Shown here: piece after piece, positions 8,248 to 16,103 of the stretch | How positions within the stretch are numbered: position 1 is the first letter of the stretch | Layout: each line of letters begins with the position of its first letter | DNA from: Collinsella sp. | GTDB lineage: Bacteria; Actinomycetota; Coriobacteriia; Coriobacteriales; Coriobacteriaceae | Reading direction: 5' to 3' | Length of the DNA: 64,000 nt | Assembly: GCA_019419525.1 (NCBI GenBank) | Contig: DXZU01000030.1 | Location: forward strand, 1-64,000 | Notes under the pieces: model-generated | Databases searched by the model: none | Told to the model about the DNA's origin: nothing | What the model saw: only the letters and a program-made list of their open reading frames with translations | Position numbers and translations under genes: made by a program

Positions 8248-9549
8248 ATGAGCAAGACAATAGTTAGGCCCATGCTTTCGCTGGGCAACCACATCTATCT
8301 GTATCGCCTGCTGCGCGATGCGATTGGGTGTGGCAAGCAAACGTTTATGACGCAGGTCGAAGAGGCGCTCGCCGCCGGCGATATGACGGCCTATGACCTT
8401 GGCTTCGATTCCACGCGCGAGCTGCTCGAGGAGCTCGACGACTACATTAAGCTGACCGTCTTTAAGGGCGGTCGCCTGTATGCCACGGTCATCGCCAACG
8501 AGGCATGGGATGCCGCACTTGCCAAGGGCGAGGACAAGCCCAAGGCTACCAAGGGCGTCAAGCAGTCCTACAAAAAGAAAAAGCGCGGCGAGAAGGACCT
8601 GAAGGCCGTGCGCCCCAAGCACGTTAAGCGTCCCGAGCCCGAGCCCGTGATTGAAGCTGTGCCGAAGCCCGGGCCCGAGGCAGAGATCGAAGTCGCTATT
8701 GAGGTAGCAGTAGAAACCGAAATCGCCGCCACGACCGATCCCGAAGTCATGTCAGAACAGGAAGCCGCTGCGGAGCTCAACGAGGCTCCCAAGTCGACAA
8801 CCGAAGAAGCCACCAGCCAACCTGAGACGCCTGCGTTCCAAAACAACGATGTCTTTGGCGACGAGGCCGAGGACGATCAGTCCGACGAGCCCGCCGATCA
8901 AGACACTACCGAATCGGTGCCGGAGCCCGAGACGCCGCAGCCCGCCATCTCGCTTACGGTCGTCTATGACCCCGAGAACGCAAACGCCGGCATCACCACC
9001 ATGGCGTCCACGCCCATCGAGGCAAAGCCGAGCGTCGAGAACGAGAACGCGACGCAGGTTGAGGTTGAAACTGCAGCTGCAGACGCGCCCGTCACCGTGG
9101 AGCCCGTAGATTCCACGATCAAGCCGGAAGCGACGCCGGAGCCCGCACCCGTCATCGAATCCATGCCCGCCGCTGCTTGCGACCAAATACCTGCATCCGT
9201 ACCGGCTTCGGCACCCGCAGCGGCCCCAACCCCCGCACCCGCAGCACCGACCATCCCCGAGGACTTCCCCATCGATTTCGCAACCGAGGTCTTCTGCCCC
9301 GGCCCGCTTCTGCACCAGCTGTCGACTTATCTCCCCTACGGCGCCGATACCCTCGGCATCGTCGGCGAGTACTACTGGATCGCCCGCGAGCGCGGTACCA
9401 TCGAGGCCGCGCGAAACCGCGCAAGCTTCCCCCTGCGCTATACGCAGGCCGGCGAGCGCCGCGAGGTTACCGTGCGCATTCGCCGCAACACCACCGGCGG
9501 TCTCGGAGCCGCCTGGACCATCGATAAAGTCGAACCTTCTACCAAGTAA
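8248..9549 (+). CDS. Three-part protein: winged-helix-like N-terminus, acidic linker, conserved C-terminal domain
   Basis: A 433-residue protein from the ATG at 8248 (AGAGGAG upstream). Residues 1-90 look like a compact helical DNA/RNA-binding module: 'FMTQVEEALAAGDMTAYDLGF' followed by 'STRELLEELDDYIKLTVF' resembles the LOTUS/OST-HTH pattern. Residues about 95-130 are Lys/Arg-rich. A long Pro/Glu/Ala/Thr-rich linker (about 130-345) follows, then a folded domain of about 85 residues with PGPLLHQLSTYLPYG and a beta-rich end rich in Arg. No enzyme motif is visible, and the domain match is tentative. It shares a bidirectional terminator with ettA. Confidence 0.75.
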   Translation: MSKTIVRPMLSLGNHIYLYRLLRDAIGCGKQTFMTQVEEALAAGDMTAYDLGFDSTRELLEELDDYIKLTVFKGGRLYATVIANEAWDAALAKGEDKPKATKGVKQSYKKKKRGEKDLKAVRPKHVKRPEPEPVIEAVPKPGPEAEIEVAIEVAVETEIAATTDPEVMSEQEAAAELNEAPKSTTEEATSQPETPAFQNNDVFGDEAEDDQSDEPADQDTTESVPEPETPQPAISLTVVYDPENANAGITTMASTPIEAKPSVENENATQVEVETAAADAPVTVEPVDSTIKPEATPEPAPVIESMPAAACDQIPASVPASAPAAAPTPAPAAPTIPEDFPIDFATEVFCPGPLLHQLSTYLPYGADTLGIVGEYYWIARERGTIEAARNRASFPLRYTQAGERREVTVRIRRNTTGGLGAAWTIDKVEPSTK

Positions 9550-9550
9550 C

Positions 9551-9590
9551 AAAAAGGGACGATAACCCTCAAGGTTATCGTCCCTTTCTC
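9551..9590. terminator. Bidirectional terminator between convergent genes
   Basis: Perfect 15-bp stem AAAGGGACGATAACC (9553-9567) / GGTTATCGTCCCTTT (9573-9587). T-rich sequence follows on both strands. It serves the plus gene ending at 9549 and the minus gene ettA. Confidence 0.9.
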
Positions 9591-9610
9591 ATTAGGTCAC
9601 CTGAGCTCGA

Positions 9611-11290
9611 CTAATCGCGCGTCAGCTTGCGGTGAATACGATGCGGCTGGGCTGCGTCCTCGCCCAGGCGCTCGATGCGGTTGGCCTGATAGGCCTCGAA
9701 GTTGCCCTCGAACCAATACCAGTTGCCCGGGTTCTCGTCGGTGCCCTCCCACGCCAGGATGTGCGTGGCGACGCGGTCTAGGAACATACGGTCGTGGCTA
9801 ATGACCACCGAGCAGCCCGGGAACTCGAGCAGCGCCGCTTCGAGCGAGGACAGCGTCTCGACGTCGAGGTCGTTCGTGGGCTCGTCGAGGAGCAGCAGGT
9901 TGCCGCCCTGCTTGAGCGTAAGCGCCAGGTTCAGACGGTTGCGCTCGCCGCCGGAGAGCACGCCAGCGCGCTTCTGCTGGTCCTGGCCCTTAAAGCCAAA
10001 GCTCGCCACATAAGCGCGGCTCGGAACCTCGGTCTCGCCGACCATCATGTGGTCCAGGCCGTCCGAGACGACCTCCCATAGGTTCTTATCGGGGTCGATG
10101 CCGGAACGGTTCTGGTCGACGTAAGAAATCTTGACGGTCTCGCCCACCTCGAGCTCGCCCGAAGTCAGCGGCTCCAGACCCACAATCGTCTTGAACAGCG
10201 TGGTCTTACCGACACCGTTGGGGCCGATGACGCCCACGATGCCGTTGCGCGGCAGGGTGAACGAAAGGTCATCGATGAGCACGCGACCGTCGAACTCCTT
10301 GTGCAGGTGATGGGCCTCGAGCACCTTATTGCCCAGACGCGGGCCGACAGGGATGCGAATGTCAGTCCAGTCGAGCTTCTGGCTAGCGCGCGCCTCAGCC
10401 TCCATCTCCTCGTAGCGGGCCAGACGGGCCTTGTTCTTGGCCTGACGGGCCTTGGGCGAGCTGCGCACCCACTCGAGCTCGGCCTCCATGCGCTTGGCGA
10501 GCTTGGCGTCGCGGTTGCCCTGTGCCTCGATACGGGCGGCCTTGGTCTCCAGATACGTGGAGTAGTTGCCCTTGTAGGGATAAAGGTGGCCGCGGTCGAC
10601 CTCGCAGATCCACTCGGCAACGTTGTCCAGGAAGTAGCGATCGTGTGTGACGGCAAGCACCGCGCCCTGGTAGTTGTGTAGGAAGTGCTCGAGCCACAGG
10701 ATCGACTCGGCGTCCAGGTGGTTCGTGGGCTCGTCGAGCAGCAGCAGGTCGGGAGCCTCGAGCAGCAGCTTGCACAGGGCCACGCGACGGCGCTCGCCAC
10801 CGGAAAGCACATTGACCGGCATGTCGGAATCGGGTAGCTGCAGGGCGTCCATGGCCTGGCCGAGCTTGGAATCGATATCCCAGCCATCGGCGGCGTCGAT
10901 CTCGTCCTGGAGCTTGCCCATCTCGGCCATGAGGGCGTCCATGTCGCAATCCGGGTCGCACATCTCCTCGCCGATCTTATTGAAGCGATCGACCTTGGCG
11001 ATCATGTCGCCAAACGCCATGCGCACGTTCTCGATGACGGTCTTGTCGTCGTCGAGCGGCGGCTCCTGCTGCAGGATACCCACGGTGTAGCCGGGGGTAA
11101 GTCTGGCATCGCCGTTGGAGACTTCCTCGATGCCGGCCATGATCTTGAGCAGGGTCGACTTGCCCATACCGTTGGGGCCCACGACACCGATCTTGGCACC
11201 GGGGTAGAAGCTCAGGGTCACGTCGTCAAGGATTACCTTGTCGCCATGGGCCTTGCGAGCCTGATACATTTGGTAGATAAACTCCGCCAT
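9611..11290 (-). CDS. ettA: Energy-dependent translational throttle protein EttA (ABC-F)
   Basis: A 559-residue soluble ABC-F ATPase that binds the ribosomal E site and gates the first elongation step by cellular ADP/ATP. It has two ATPase domains: Walker A GPNGMGKST (first) and GPNGVGKTT (second), signatures VLSGGERRRVALCK and LSGGERNRLNLA, and Walker B segments LLLLDEPTNHLD and LLLLDEPTNDLD. Between them is the basic interdomain linker (EWVRSSPKARQAKNKARL), typical of EttA. There is no membrane domain. Length matches the family (about 555). Confidence 0.95.
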   Translation of the reverse strand: MAEFIYQMYQARKAHGDKVILDDVTLSFYPGAKIGVVGPNGMGKSTLLKIMAGIEEVSNGDARLTPGYTVGILQQEPPLDDDKTVIENVRMAFGDMIAKVDRFNKIGEEMCDPDCDMDALMAEMGKLQDEIDAADGWDIDSKLGQAMDALQLPDSDMPVNVLSGGERRRVALCKLLLEAPDLLLLDEPTNHLDAESILWLEHFLHNYQGAVLAVTHDRYFLDNVAEWICEVDRGHLYPYKGNYSTYLETKAARIEAQGNRDAKLAKRMEAELEWVRSSPKARQAKNKARLARYEEMEAEARASQKLDWTDIRIPVGPRLGNKVLEAHHLHKEFDGRVLIDDLSFTLPRNGIVGVIGPNGVGKTTLFKTIVGLEPLTSGELEVGETVKISYVDQNRSGIDPDKNLWEVVSDGLDHMMVGETEVPSRAYVASFGFKGQDQQKRAGVLSGGERNRLNLALTLKQGGNLLLLDEPTNDLDVETLSSLEAALLEFPGCSVVISHDRMFLDRVATHILAWEGTDENPGNWYWFEGNFEAYQANRIERLGEDAAQPHRIHRKLTRD

Positions 11291-11474
11291 ATGCCTGTTT
11301 TATCCTTTCTACCTGCTGTTTCCCTATTCTTGATTCGCTTTAGTGGAAACGAAATGAGGAAACCAGCTCTGAAACTTAACGAAAAAGGGGCATGGTTGCC
11401 CACACCCCCTAATACTACCTGGGAAAAGTCCCCCAGAACATACTATGAACTGCGTACGCTAGTTTTCCGCAACC

Positions 11475-12179
11475 TTAGCGAACGGCTCGCTGCGATTTAC
11501 GCCACAGCAGATACGAATAGACGTAGGCAGCTCCGGCTGAACCAAACGCCAGAACCGCAATCACCGCGGCAACGACTTCACTCGAAAGCACCGCACCTGC
11601 CACGCCCATCACAATCAGGCCAATACCCAGCACCATAAAGCAGGCGCCGCCAAAACGCTGCGTACGGCGCCAGTTCTCGGGATCGGCAAGCGCCCAAGGC
11701 GTCTTGATACCGAGCGTATAGTTCTGCTTCACACGCGGCAAGTAGTTGCCTACGTCGATGAACAGCAAACCGATAGCACCGGAAATCAGCACGTTGACCG
11801 AACCGACCGCCGGCACCACGCCCCAGACCGTAAGCTCTCCCAGCCAGCTTATGGCGCACATGAACAAGGTGAAGGCGATTACGAAGCCCTGATAGAACTT
11901 GCCCGAGGTTCGATATGCCTCACCTTTGGGATCGATGCGCGGCACCACGCAGAACATTGCGAGAAGCGCCAGAGGCAGCACGCCGAGCGCGGAGGCCATC
12001 CAGCTAGGACCCCAACCATCGACGGCGCCGTTCGCGCCCCAGTGCGTGGGAATCTGCGCCGGCAGGCTCGGCATCACCATGAGGTGCGCTACGACATTGG
12101 CGACGCACAGAACGACCAGCGCAATCCACACGCGCGACGATACCCCCGTGGGGTGAATGCCCTTGTTTTCGTTATTCAT
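11475..12179 (-). CDS. SdpI/DUF1648 family integral membrane protein
   Basis: A 234-residue protein with about six membrane segments. The DUF1648 motif region 'MPSLPAQIPTHWGANGAVDGWG' lies after the first helix, and the SdpI-type 'NYTLGIKTPWALADPENW' segment between helices 4 and 5. In Bacillus, SdpI gives immunity to the SdpC toxin and sequesters the SdpR repressor. Here the gene overlaps its ArsR-type regulator by 8 bases (translational coupling), the same sdpRI arrangement. No sdpC-like toxin gene is seen nearby. Confidence 0.88.
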   Translation of the reverse strand: MNNENKGIHPTGVSSRVWIALVVLCVANVVAHLMVMPSLPAQIPTHWGANGAVDGWGPSWMASALGVLPLALLAMFCVVPRIDPKGEAYRTSGKFYQGFVIAFTLFMCAISWLGELTVWGVVPAVGSVNVLISGAIGLLFIDVGNYLPRVKQNYTLGIKTPWALADPENWRRTQRFGGACFMVLGIGLIVMGVAGAVLSSEVVAAVIAVLAFGSAGAAYVYSYLLWRKSQRAVR

Positions 12180-12450
12180 CCTTATCACCTTCCGTGTTTG
12201 TAAAGCCCATAAACCAGCCAATCAAGTCCTGCATGACGGTGGTGTTTAAGCTGTAAACGATGTTTTGGCCATGGCGCTCGTCGGTCACCAGCCCGGCGTT
12301 TTTGAGCGTCGCCAAATGATGGCTCAATGACGGCTTGCTAATGTCAAAATGCTCGGCAAGCTCCCCGGCCGTACAATTGCCCTCGCGCAGCAACTCCAAA
12401 ATGCGCCGTCGCGTTGGATCGGCCAGCGCCTTAAAACCCTCTCCCGGCAT
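12172..12450 (-). CDS. ArsR/SdpR-type winged-helix repressor
   Basis: A 92-residue regulator opening FKALADPTRRRILELLREG, the standard ArsR-family start, with recognition helix region ISKPSLSHHLATLKNAGLV and wing DERHGQNIVYSLN. It lacks the ELCVC metal site of ArsR/SmtB, fitting the SdpR branch. The ATG at 12450 has an excellent GAGGAGG site. It is the first gene of a two-gene operon with the SdpI-like gene, and its promoter overlaps an inverted repeat that may be its own operator. Confidence 0.88.
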   Translation of the reverse strand: MPGEGFKALADPTRRRILELLREGNCTAGELAEHFDISKPSLSHHLATLKNAGLVTDERHGQNIVYSLNTTVMQDLIGWFMGFTNTEGDKDE

Positions 12451-12484
12451 AGAACCTCCTCTCGCTATCTCTCGCGACGTGCAC

Positions 12485-12513
12485 ACTATACTCATTATTT
12501 AGATGTTTGTCTA
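12485..12513 (-). promoter_or_regulatory. Promoter of the sdpR-sdpI-like operon
   Basis: On the minus strand, -35 TAGACA (12508-12513), a 17-base spacer and -10 TATAGT (12485-12490), about 35 bases before the start codon of the repressor. Confidence 0.65.
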
Positions 12514-12522
12514 ATTATCTAA
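12499..12522. promoter_or_regulatory. Candidate operator of the ArsR/SdpR-type repressor
   Basis: TTAGAT (12499-12504) and ATCTAA (12517-12522) form an inverted repeat, with a further TCTAA (12510-12514) inside. It covers the -35 and spacer of the sdpR promoter, so binding would block transcription. The assignment to this regulator is inferred from position. Confidence 0.5.
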
Positions 12523-12537
12523 TAGCAATGTTATGTA

Positions 12538-12566
12538 TAGAACATTCGTTCGTTTTTAGATACAAT
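12538..12566 (+). promoter_or_regulatory. Promoter of the small toxin-like gene
   Basis: -35 TAGAAC (12538-12543), a 17-base spacer and -10 TACAAT (12561-12566), about 45 bases before the ribosome binding site of the 28-residue peptide. The -35 is weak. A LexA-type box fills the -35/spacer region. Confidence 0.5.
12539..12552. promoter_or_regulatory. LexA/DinR-type SOS box
   Basis: AGAACATTCGTTCG fits the Gram-positive SOS consensus CGAACRNRYGTTYG at 12 of 14 positions and keeps the exact GAAC-N4-GTTC core. It lies between the -35 and -10 of the small peptide gene, the usual place for LexA repression. Confidence 0.55.
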
Positions 12567-12617
12567 GGGTCCAGAAGCAGATGGGCCAGCTCCCTCTTCC
12601 CAAGAAGGAGATGGACT

Positions 12618-12704
12618 ATGAGTATTGATAATGTCCTGACGTTGTTATTGCTTGTAATCGCGGCTGTGGAACTCGGCATCCACATAGGAGGTCGAATGAA
12701 ATAG
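12618..12704 (+). CDS. 28-residue hydrophobic peptide, holin-like/type I toxin candidate
   Basis: A short gene with sequence MSIDNVLTLLLLVIAAVELG plus IHIGGRMK: one transmembrane helix and a basic tail, the build of holin-like type I toxins (Fst/TxpA/Hol_Tox-like). AAGGAG sits seven bases before the ATG. Longer in-frame starts upstream have no binding site. The GC-rich segment after the stop can form hairpins, and a good minus-strand promoter (12796-12824) points back across the 3' end, so an antisense antitoxin RNA is plausible. Toxicity and the SOS link are inferred. Confidence 0.6.
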   Translation: MSIDNVLTLLLLVIAAVELGIHIGGRMK

Positions 12705-12789
12705 CCGCCCCCGCGTAATGCGAAGACGGCCACTTCTCACGCTACAAACGTGTTTGGGAGTTGGCCAACCCGCTGCAACGGGTGCCATC
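12705..12789 (-). ncRNA. Candidate antisense RNA facing the toxin-like gene
   Basis: The promoter at 12796-12824 would start a minus-strand RNA near 12789. It would immediately cover the hairpin 12762-12787 (TGGC..ACCCG/CGGGT..GCCA) and the imperfect stem 12729-12766, and run against the 3' end of the peptide mRNA. No clear T-run terminator is seen, so the end given is only a working limit. Confidence 0.35.
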
Positions 12790-12795
12790 TGCTTC

Positions 12796-12824
12796 ATCTT
12801 ATGCGAATCCTTGCCTCATTTCAA
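12796..12824 (-). promoter_or_regulatory. Antisense promoter opposite the toxin-like gene
   Basis: On the minus strand, -35 TTGAAA (12819-12824), a 17-base spacer and -10 TAAGAT (12796-12801). No minus-strand protein gene follows before the sdpI/sdpR promoter region. Confidence 0.55.
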
Positions 12825-12911
12825 CAAGCCCCTAGGGCTCAAATGGAATCGCGATAATACCTATAATGGTGATAGCTAAAACACGATTCGCTTCCCCATC
12901 GGAGGATGTCT

Positions 12912-13703
12912 ATGACCGAAACCGCTGCTCTCGTCGAGACACGCGACACCAAACTCGAGATCATCATGGGCCGTGAGGCACTCGATAGACTCGCCAACGC
13001 CACGGTGCTGGTGCTCGGCTGCGGAGGCGTGGGCTCTAACTGCTGCGAGGCACTTGTCCGCGGCGGCATCGGTCATTTTGTGATTCTGGACAAGGATATC
13101 GTCGCGCCCAGCAACATCAATCGACAGGCCATCGCCTTTCACAGCACCGTCGGCAAGCGCAAGGTTGACGTGATGGAAGCCATGATCCACGACATCAATC
13201 CCGCCGCCAGCGTTATCAAGCGCACCGAATACCTGCTGAGCGACAACATCGACGAGTTCTTCGCGAGCGTTTCTGAGCAGACGGGTGGCAAGCTCGACTA
13301 CGTCGTCGACGCCATCGACACCATCTCGGCCAAGCTCACCATTGCCAAATATGCTCAGGACAATGACATTCGTTTGGTTAGCTCCATGGGCGGGGCCAAC
13401 AAGCTCCATCCCGAATGCCTGCATTTTGCCGACATTTTTGACACCGCGCGCGACCCCATGAGCCGCATCATGCGCAAAGAGTGCAAAAAACGTGGCATCA
13501 AGAGCCTTCACGTGCTGTTTAGCTGCGAGGAGTCGGTAAAGACCCAGCCCCGCGACCCTTCCAACATCCACGAGCGCACCGAGCTGGGAACCGCGAGCTT
13601 TATGCCGCCCATCATGGGCCAGATGATCGCCGGCGAGGTTATCCGCCAGATCAGTGGCCGCGGCACCGAGCGCGTGCGCGCCGATGGCCAGCGCCTAGAC
13701 TAG
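12912..13703 (+). CDS. tcdA: tRNA threonylcarbamoyladenosine dehydratase TcdA (ThiF/MoeB fold)
   Basis: A 263-residue E1-like enzyme that uses ATP to cyclise t6A37 of tRNA. The nucleotide-binding motif VLGCGGVGSN lies near residue 37, followed by the E1 substrate region DKDIVAPSNINRQ and the conserved Arg/Asp pair region VVDAIDTISAKL. The catalytic-type Cys is in LFSCEES near 210. The start at 12912 has GGAGG at a 6-base spacing; the ATG at 12906 would touch the binding site. The family is easily confused with MoeB/ThiF; length and no ThiS/MoaD neighbour favour TcdA. Confidence 0.85.
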   Translation: MTETAALVETRDTKLEIIMGREALDRLANATVLVLGCGGVGSNCCEALVRGGIGHFVILDKDIVAPSNINRQAIAFHSTVGKRKVDVMEAMIHDINPAASVIKRTEYLLSDNIDEFFASVSEQTGGKLDYVVDAIDTISAKLTIAKYAQDNDIRLVSSMGGANKLHPECLHFADIFDTARDPMSRIMRKECKKRGIKSLHVLFSCEESVKTQPRDPSNIHERTELGTASFMPPIMGQMIAGEVIRQISGRGTERVRADGQRLD

Positions 13704-13717
13704 CGGAGCGCGCCGAG

Positions 13718-14500
13718 ATGGAGCCCCGGTTATTTGATGCACACTGCCATCTTGATCTAATGGCTCACCCGGACGCCGTTGCCGATGAGGCAACGGCGCT
13801 GGGCCTGATTCTATTTGACTGCGGCGTCGATCCGCACGACTTTGCACGCGCCAAGAAGCGCGCCTGCGGCCGTTCAAATATCTTTGCCGGCATCGGCCTC
13901 CATCCCTGGTGGCTCGCCGACGGACGATATGGCAACGCTGAAATCAATCTGCTTTGCGAAGTTGCTGCCCAAGAGCGCTATATCGGCGAAGTCGGACTCG
14001 ACTTTTCCGCGCGCTTTGCTGGAAGTGAGCCGCTACAAATACAGGCATTTGACCGGCTCTGCGATGCGCTCGTGCAGCATCCTCTTACCGGGCGCGTGAT
14101 ATCAATTCACGCCGTTCGTTCGGCGGGAACCGTACTGAACGTCCTCGAATCGCATGGACTACTCATCCCAAACTCCGACTCCCCCGTTATCATCTTCCAC
14201 TGGTTTAGCGGCACTTCGGACGAACTCGTCCGCGCGCGAAACGCAGGCTGCTATTTTTCCGTGAACGAGCGCATGCTCGCCACCAAGCGCGGTCGCGAAT
14301 ATGCCCGACAGATTCCACTCGACCGTCTACTGCTCGAGACTGATGCGCCGGCCGAGCCAAACACAGAAACAAGCGTGCAATCGCTCATCAGATCGCTCGC
14401 AAGGACCTCGATGCGCATTGCCTCACTCAAAAACTGTGACGCAAAGCGCATCGAGTCGGTAGTTTTAGCAAATGCGCACTCTGTTTTTGACCTTCGCTAA
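13718..14500 (+). CDS. TatD family metal-dependent DNase/hydrolase
   Basis: A 260-residue TIM-barrel hydrolase. Metal ligands are visible: FDAHCHLDLM (residues 6-15), the bridging Glu in YIGEVGLDFS, His in SIHAVRSAG, His in FHWFSG and Asp in LLETDAPAEPN. TatD proteins are 3'-5' exonucleases or D-aminoacyl-tRNA deacylases. It follows tcdA by 14 bases and is probably co-transcribed. It is divergent enough from E. coli TatD that the substrate is open. Confidence 0.85.
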   Translation: MEPRLFDAHCHLDLMAHPDAVADEATALGLILFDCGVDPHDFARAKKRACGRSNIFAGIGLHPWWLADGRYGNAEINLLCEVAAQERYIGEVGLDFSARFAGSEPLQIQAFDRLCDALVQHPLTGRVISIHAVRSAGTVLNVLESHGLLIPNSDSPVIIFHWFSGTSDELVRARNAGCYFSVNERMLATKRGREYARQIPLDRLLLETDAPAEPNTETSVQSLIRSLARTSMRIASLKNCDAKRIESVVLANAHSVFDLR

Positions 14501-14579
14501 CCCCTGTGGGCAAAAATGCCAAGGGACATGCGAATCGCACAACGCAGTCCCTATTGACAGGCAGTACAATTCGGCAGCA

Positions 14580-16097
14580 TTACACCAATTCGTGCATGAG
14601 ATCACGGTTGCGTGCATACAATTCGTCAAAGATATGACGGCGCGACGCATATAGCTCGTGGGCAGCCATATCGGGCACGATTGTTTGTGCAACGCCAAGG
14701 ACTTGGGCGAGTTCATCCCATGATGCATAGGCGCCACCTGCGAGAGATGCCATGATGGCATCACCGAAGCATGCGCCCACCGAAACCTTGGCAACCGAGA
14801 CCTCGCGCCCGCATACGTCGGCGATAGCCTGCATCCAAACTGGATTCTTGGTTCCACCTCCGACAAGCATAATGCGCCCAATTGGCAGTCCATGCTCTCG
14901 CTCGATAATGTCGACATGGGATGCAACGGTATACGCGACGCCTTCCAAGGCGGCGCGAACCATATGGGCTCGCGTATGCCTTCCGGTCAGGCCAAAGAAG
15001 ACGCCACGCGCCTCGGGATCATTGAGCGGAGTACGCTCCCCCGCAAAGTACGGCAGACACAGGAGCCCATCGGCACCCGGCGCCACATCGGCGGCATCAT
15101 GCGCCATAACCGAATATGCATCGGGGCCACCGTGGCCCTCGGCCTCTACGGCGTCGCGATACAGCTCTTGGCGCAACCACGATGTGAGTGCACCCGCCGT
15201 ATTGGTCCCCGCGCAGATCCCGTAAGTTCCGGGAATGATAAACGTTCCTGGCCACAGGCGGGCATCATCGACCATATGATCAGCTAAGTAGATGAAATAC
15301 GCCGTGCTCCCCAACTGAACCATCATATCGCCGGGACGGAATACACCCGTCGAAATGGCCTCGGCACCAGAGTCGCCCGTTCCCACCAAGACAGGTGTCC
15401 CCGCCACGAGCCCCGTCGCCTCAGCCGCACGCTGCGTAATCACCCCGGCAATATCGGTAGCCGACATTACCTCCGCCATCTGGTCAGGCCGGCAGAAACG
15501 AGCACATTCCCGAGCATCAACCTTCCAAGTGTAGCGATCGTATAGGGGAAGAAAATCCTCCGCCAAGTAACGGTCCACCGTAAAACGCCCCGTCAACTTC
15601 GCGCACAGAAACGATGACGCCGTCAGGAACTTCGCAGCGCGTTCGTGCACCTCGGGCATATTCTCCTTAAACCACAAGATCTTTGGAGCAATATCTGACG
15701 AACAGGGATCGTGCCCGAAAAGCTCGCGTGCGCGATCTGGCCCATATTCGGAAAGAAGCTCGTCAATCTGCGGCTTCGAACGTGCATCGACTCCATATAA
15801 AATCGCGGGCGCCAGCGCGTTGCACTCGGTATCGACCGGTACGCAGTCGCAACCCAATGCGGAAAGGCCCACGCATCCGATCTGCGCCGCATTAACCCCC
15901 GATCGCACCATCAGCTCGCGTGACAAGCGGCAAAAATCGCCCCACCAAACTGCCTCAGCATCATGCTGGTACCATCCATCACACGGGTTGTCCGTCTCAT
16001 GTCCACAAGAGGCTTGGCAAACGATGTTGCATCGATTATCGATTAAAACGCCTTTAGAGGCGCTTGTCCCAATATCAATACCCAGATAGAGCGCCAT
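14580..16097 (-). CDS. FGGY-family carbohydrate kinase (xylulokinase-like)
   Basis: A 505-residue kinase with the N-terminal phosphate motif LGIDIGTSASKGVLID, the FGGY signature region around GVFFGLTGRHTRAHMVRAAL and the adenosine motif IMLVGGGTKNPVWMQAIAD. FGGY kinases phosphorylate keto sugars or polyols; the closest visible layout is xylulokinase, but the context (fructoselysine genes) suggests another ketose or polyol. It is the last gene of the long minus-strand operon starting at 25006; its start lies 6 bases after the BtpA-like stop. Confidence 0.88.
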   Translation of the reverse strand: MALYLGIDIGTSASKGVLIDNRCNIVCQASCGHETDNPCDGWYQHDAEAVWWGDFCRLSRELMVRSGVNAAQIGCVGLSALGCDCVPVDTECNALAPAILYGVDARSKPQIDELLSEYGPDRARELFGHDPCSSDIAPKILWFKENMPEVHERAAKFLTASSFLCAKLTGRFTVDRYLAEDFLPLYDRYTWKVDARECARFCRPDQMAEVMSATDIAGVITQRAAEATGLVAGTPVLVGTGDSGAEAISTGVFRPGDMMVQLGSTAYFIYLADHMVDDARLWPGTFIIPGTYGICAGTNTAGALTSWLRQELYRDAVEAEGHGGPDAYSVMAHDAADVAPGADGLLCLPYFAGERTPLNDPEARGVFFGLTGRHTRAHMVRAALEGVAYTVASHVDIIEREHGLPIGRIMLVGGGTKNPVWMQAIADVCGREVSVAKVSVGACFGDAIMASLAGGAYASWDELAQVLGVAQTIVPDMAAHELYASRRHIFDELYARNRDLMHELV

Positions 16098-16103
16098 AGG
16101 TGC

